A stretch of DNA of 64,000 nt from Lichenostomus cassidix (lineage: Eukaryota > Chordata > Aves > Passeriformes > Meliphagidae), in NCBI GenBank assembly GCA_008360975.2, contig CM039184.1, positions 36,443,797-36,507,796 of the forward strand, given 5' to 3'. Shown here piece after piece: positions 60,201 to 64,000 of the stretch. Both the position numbers and the translations under genes were made by a program. Within the stretch, counting starts at the first letter, position 1; each line of letters starts with the position of its first letter. Below the pieces are notes generated by a model that worked only from the letters and a program-made list of their open reading frames with translations, was not told the origin of the DNA and did not search any database.

Positions 60201-63200
60201 CAGTAGAAATTGAAGTAAAAGAACACTGAAATGTAAGTGCAGTATAGAACACTTGTGTGAACATGATCTAGAAGTTATTTCAGTGCTCTATTGTTTATTC
60301 TTTCCTTTATGTATTTAAATTTCTTTTCAGTGTAAATTTTACTTTGAATTTTCTTGCTTTGTAGTGTTAGACTTGGAAGTAATTTAACACCCATGTAACG
60401 TTTTTATTCTTCTTGCAATTGCATCTTCTTGATGCAGACTGTTAAATTTAACATTCGTCCGCAAAAGGATCTATGCTATCTATCTGACTACTGTTCTAGA
60501 GGATGAGATCCTTTAATGGTCCTAACTTTCTTTGTTAAGAATATGTTTTCCAAAGGGGAAAAGTGGTCAAAATTCATTGTTTGGATAAAATAGTAGAAAC
60601 AAAGCTTTTTTTTTTTTTTTGCCCTGAATTCTCCTTTTGCATCAACAGACAGGTAGACAGGAAGGTATTTCTTGTGTTCTTTGTAGTCAGACTTTCCGTA
60701 ACTTCATTTTGCTGTTGTTTTATTAGTAAAGTTTCAGAAAACCCTGTCACTGACACTTGCTTTTGTAGATTGTTATCTACTTGTCAGAGTTGTATTCAGC
60801 CCTTCATCCTAAAATGTTTTATCTTATTAGATCTCCTAGATTACACCTACATTGAAGGGTTTTGAACATTTCTACTGTTGTTTGAAATACATATCTTTTT
60901 AAATTATTAGCTAACTGTATTATGGCCCTATAAAATGCACTTTTTCTGTAACTATCTTTATTTATAACCTCTAAAAACTGTCTGAGCTAAAATCCTCTTT
61001 CTGTTTTTTTTTCAATAAAATGCCTAATATTTACTAAATTAGAGGTTTTCAGAAACCATGATTTCCATAGCAATTGTATTTTCATAAATAAATAAATTAT
61101 TAGGAAGCAAATTCACAGGGGAGAAAAATAATTTATGGGTTTATGAAAAGCAAAAATTATTGCCTGGATTAAATGAGTGAGAACGATGGCATGTCTTGTG
61201 CAGTAATTGCAACTTGCTTTATCAAATCACATGATACATAAATGAAAGTCTTTTATTGAATGCTATTCCAAAACAAACGAAGTTGAGGAGGATGCCTATT
61301 CCCCTTCAGATTTATTTCATCTGATACTGAGATAATAAATTTTTGACATAAGGCCAGAAAGACAGTAACAATAATCAAATCACCAGACCTGAAATGTCTA
61401 CATTCCTCTATTGGACAGAAACTTTCATTTTACTGATTAATTTTAATCTCTTCTAATGTTTCATTCACGGTTTGATTAGGATGTGCCTGCACTATTAAAT
61501 GCTTTGGCAGTGTCCTGCTTAAATGATGACTTGGATAACCATAAAAATCAAAACACAGAAAAAGCTAAGTCTTATTTCTAGTTAACCACACTACAGTAGT
61601 TGTTTCCTTAAATATTCAATCCAGTAATTAGTTTTGGTTTATGCACAAGATGATTGCAATCAGCAATCTTCGCAGGTTATGAAGTAGTAGGTATGTTTTG
61701 GTATTCAGCTATTCAGCTTTTTCTCAGTTAGATAACAGACCAAAAACCTTATTAGTGTAGTTGTAAAAAATTAATTGACATGATGCTCTATTGCTCTTTA
61801 AAACTTCACAGGAGTATACAATGATGTTAGAGACACTGTGTGCAAAATAGAAGATTTTTTTTTATATCATACCCAGAAAGACTCTGCTATGCTGTTCCAA
61901 AATATAGTAATGGCAGATGTTTTTTGAGACACAGAAAGATTAATCTTCTATCATTTTTCACTGTTGAAGCTGGGTGGATTTCTAGGACAGCTTTTTCTTC
62001 AAATGAGGAAAAGTCCTAGAATATTTGAAGTGCAGTTTCTATTAGGTGATAAATATAAAGCTTTAATTTGAAATTTTAACTTCAGAAAATGGATCTAAAT
62101 TTAGCCTGCCCAGAATAACATGTTAAACTGCCTCTAATTATAAAAATTAAGCTAGTATGTTACTGGATTAAAAGTGTTTGTGTTCACAGGAGATTCTTTC
62201 AGGAATTTATGAATTATTTAATGCAAAATTATTGTAGCAATTACGGCTGGGCTCTCTTTGATGGCCTGAAATTGACCTTGAGCTTGTAAAGATAAAGATT
62301 TATATCTTCTGTATCTGAGAACTACCATCACTTCCATTTGAAATAAGCTGTTATTCAGGCTAAGAAGTGCTGTTTAAAAGATGATGTTTTTGCCAGGATA
62401 TCAGGATACTCAGATATGATGACTATCAGTGATGTTCATCTACCTAGTACTGAAATGTGTCAATGTCTTATGCTTGAGTAGGTGCTGAAAATTACCTTCC
62501 TTTCTTTTACATCCAAACAGTAGCTTGGAAACCACGATACTGTATAGTCTGTTTGGGTGGGGAGAGTTGAGTCTGATAAATCTTCTCTACCCACTGAAAC
62601 TGTGTAGTAAATAATTGTGAAGAGAACAGTAAAATCTTTAGCCAGGGTTAAATTGTGTCAATTGATTTGATTTGCTTTGGACTTTAACCTTTTCAAAAAA
62701 CGAATTCTTTGTAAGAGACAAGAATCTGTTTATTAAACTGAAAATTCTGTGAGTTTTCTGAGGAATTTCTTTCTCTATTACACAGGAATAGGTGGTAACT
62801 TTATTAATCCTGAGGAGAAACTAAGCACTGTTTTACAAAGACGTTGCTATGAGCTCACAATTAGTAAAATGATGGGGTGATATTTTGGTGGACACATATC
62901 TCATGTCTATGTTGTCACTAGTTATCAAGAAAACAATTTTGAGGAGCTTTTGAAGCATAACATCATGTTGCAAAGAACCTGGCTCTTCAGCCTGCTTCTT
63001 AAAATCATTGTGAACATTCTGTCTTTCAAGGCAGTTGGTAACAGAGCCAGAAACACAAATGATTCTACTGAAAGGAAACTTGTTTAATCAACACTTATGC
63101 CTAAAGTTTCATCTTACATTAATTGGTTTTCTTCTCTAGGTGGATTCCTCAAAACCCAGGCAGTATGGAAATCTGATCTTCAATCAGACCAATTAATATT

Positions 63201-64000
63201 TTTTCTATTGTCTTAACCACATTAAGTATTGACAAATTATCATAAATTAAAATAAAATTCATTTAAGAACTGCATTTTTATAACTCCCTCTCTTACACAC
63301 ACCTGTACAATGCTTTTCATTGTATTTTGATTAGATGAAATGTCACTTATAGATATTGCAACACAGTTTACATAAAATATTGGTCTATACCCTTAAAACA
63401 ATATTTGAATATTCAACAATTCTCCGGCTGCTATAGCTTTTAAATCTTTTCCTACATCATTTCCTAACACATTTTCCTACATCCAAAGTTTACACAGAGT
63501 TGTTTCACTTTGTATCTCTAAGGAATCCAACAATAATGAACATTTTAAAAAGTTTTAAACACGTTTTTACAGTTTGGAAGGAAACATGAAGAGAAGCTAA
63601 TTAGCATTAGGAATTGTAAATCATGCAACACTTTATTTGTTTATGTAGGCAAGCAGAGTTACGTGATAGGGTGGAGGCAGGATATCCTAATCATCATAAA
63701 TTTTTCCTCTATAATTATGAGTCCCAATCAAGATTTTGTGCGCAATTTTCTTTTCCCTTGTGCAAACATCCACCTAAGTTGTGGGAACTCTTTACGTAGT
63801 CTAAAATCCTATAGTTTGTATTGTAAAGGCCTAGCTAGGTTGAAGAGGAGTATTTGAATTTATGTACATGGACTGTTTCCTTAAGCTTTTTAACTTGAAC
63901 CATGATGAAATGAAAAAGAGTTCCTCTGTTTTTTCCAACTCTGGTTCTAATTAGCCCTAACTGCATAGAGAAATCTGGAAGTATCTGGCTATCTGCTCCA
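54293..64000. other. Intergenic; no gene seen
   Basis: Very AT-rich sequence to the window end, with a 14-base poly-A at 55276-55289 and poly-T at 60607-60620. No exon, RNA gene or repeat family was recognised. From known amniote gene order, the next gene beyond SPCS3 on this side should be VEGFC, so this may be part of its regulatory territory; nothing in the sequence proves that. Confidence 0.55.

Noticed and set aside
1..64000. Search for a CRISPR array, operon, phage or bacterial gene cluster
   Set aside because: The window is clearly vertebrate nuclear DNA with spliced genes and CR1 elements. No regularly spaced repeats or bacterial-type gene packing exist.

Overview
The window looks like AT-rich bird (avian) nuclear DNA. 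The evidence is the CR1 LINE fragments in both orientations, including 3' ends that finish in the ATTCTATG/ATTCTGTG octamer typical of avian CR1. There is also a retroviral solo-LTR of a type I recall from neoavian genomes, and two conserved vertebrate genes in the order and orientation known for amniotes (ASB5 and SPCS3 divergent, as on human 4q34). I cannot name the species.

Layout. 1-5677: the 5' end of ASB5 on the minus strand. Only the first coding exon (5482-5677) lies in the window; intron 1 runs off the left edge and holds an old CR1 relic at about 1475-1957. 5678-5840: inferred 5'UTR and TATA-type promoter of ASB5, with three short upstream ORFs. 5841-17160: about 11 kb of intergenic DNA between the two divergent genes, with no recognised gene. 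17160-18040: a CpG island covering the promoter, first exon and start of intron 1 of SPCS3. 17533-24968: the complete five-exon SPCS3 coding sequence on the plus strand. It encodes 180 residues and every splice junction can be read. 24969 to about 25620: the 3'UTR region with several poly(A) signals. From there to 64000: about 38 kb with no recognisable gene. It holds a CR1 fragment (28642-29043), two small CR1 relics (about 44975 and 53609), a solo LTR (about 53870-54292), short tandem duplications and low-complexity tracts.

The genes are functionally unrelated. SPCS3 is a housekeeping subunit of the ER signal peptidase complex with a GC-rich island promoter. ASB5 is an ankyrin/SOCS-box adaptor of cullin-5 ubiquitin ligases, known for muscle expression, with a TATA-type non-island promoter. 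The most notable observation is that SPCS3 intron 2 is a minor-spliceosome (U12-type) AT-AC intron with a perfect branch-site consensus. Read as a normal GT-AG intron, exons 2 and 3 cannot be joined in frame. I found no novel defence, mobile or metabolic system. The remaining findings are local sequence structures and candidate regulatory sites.
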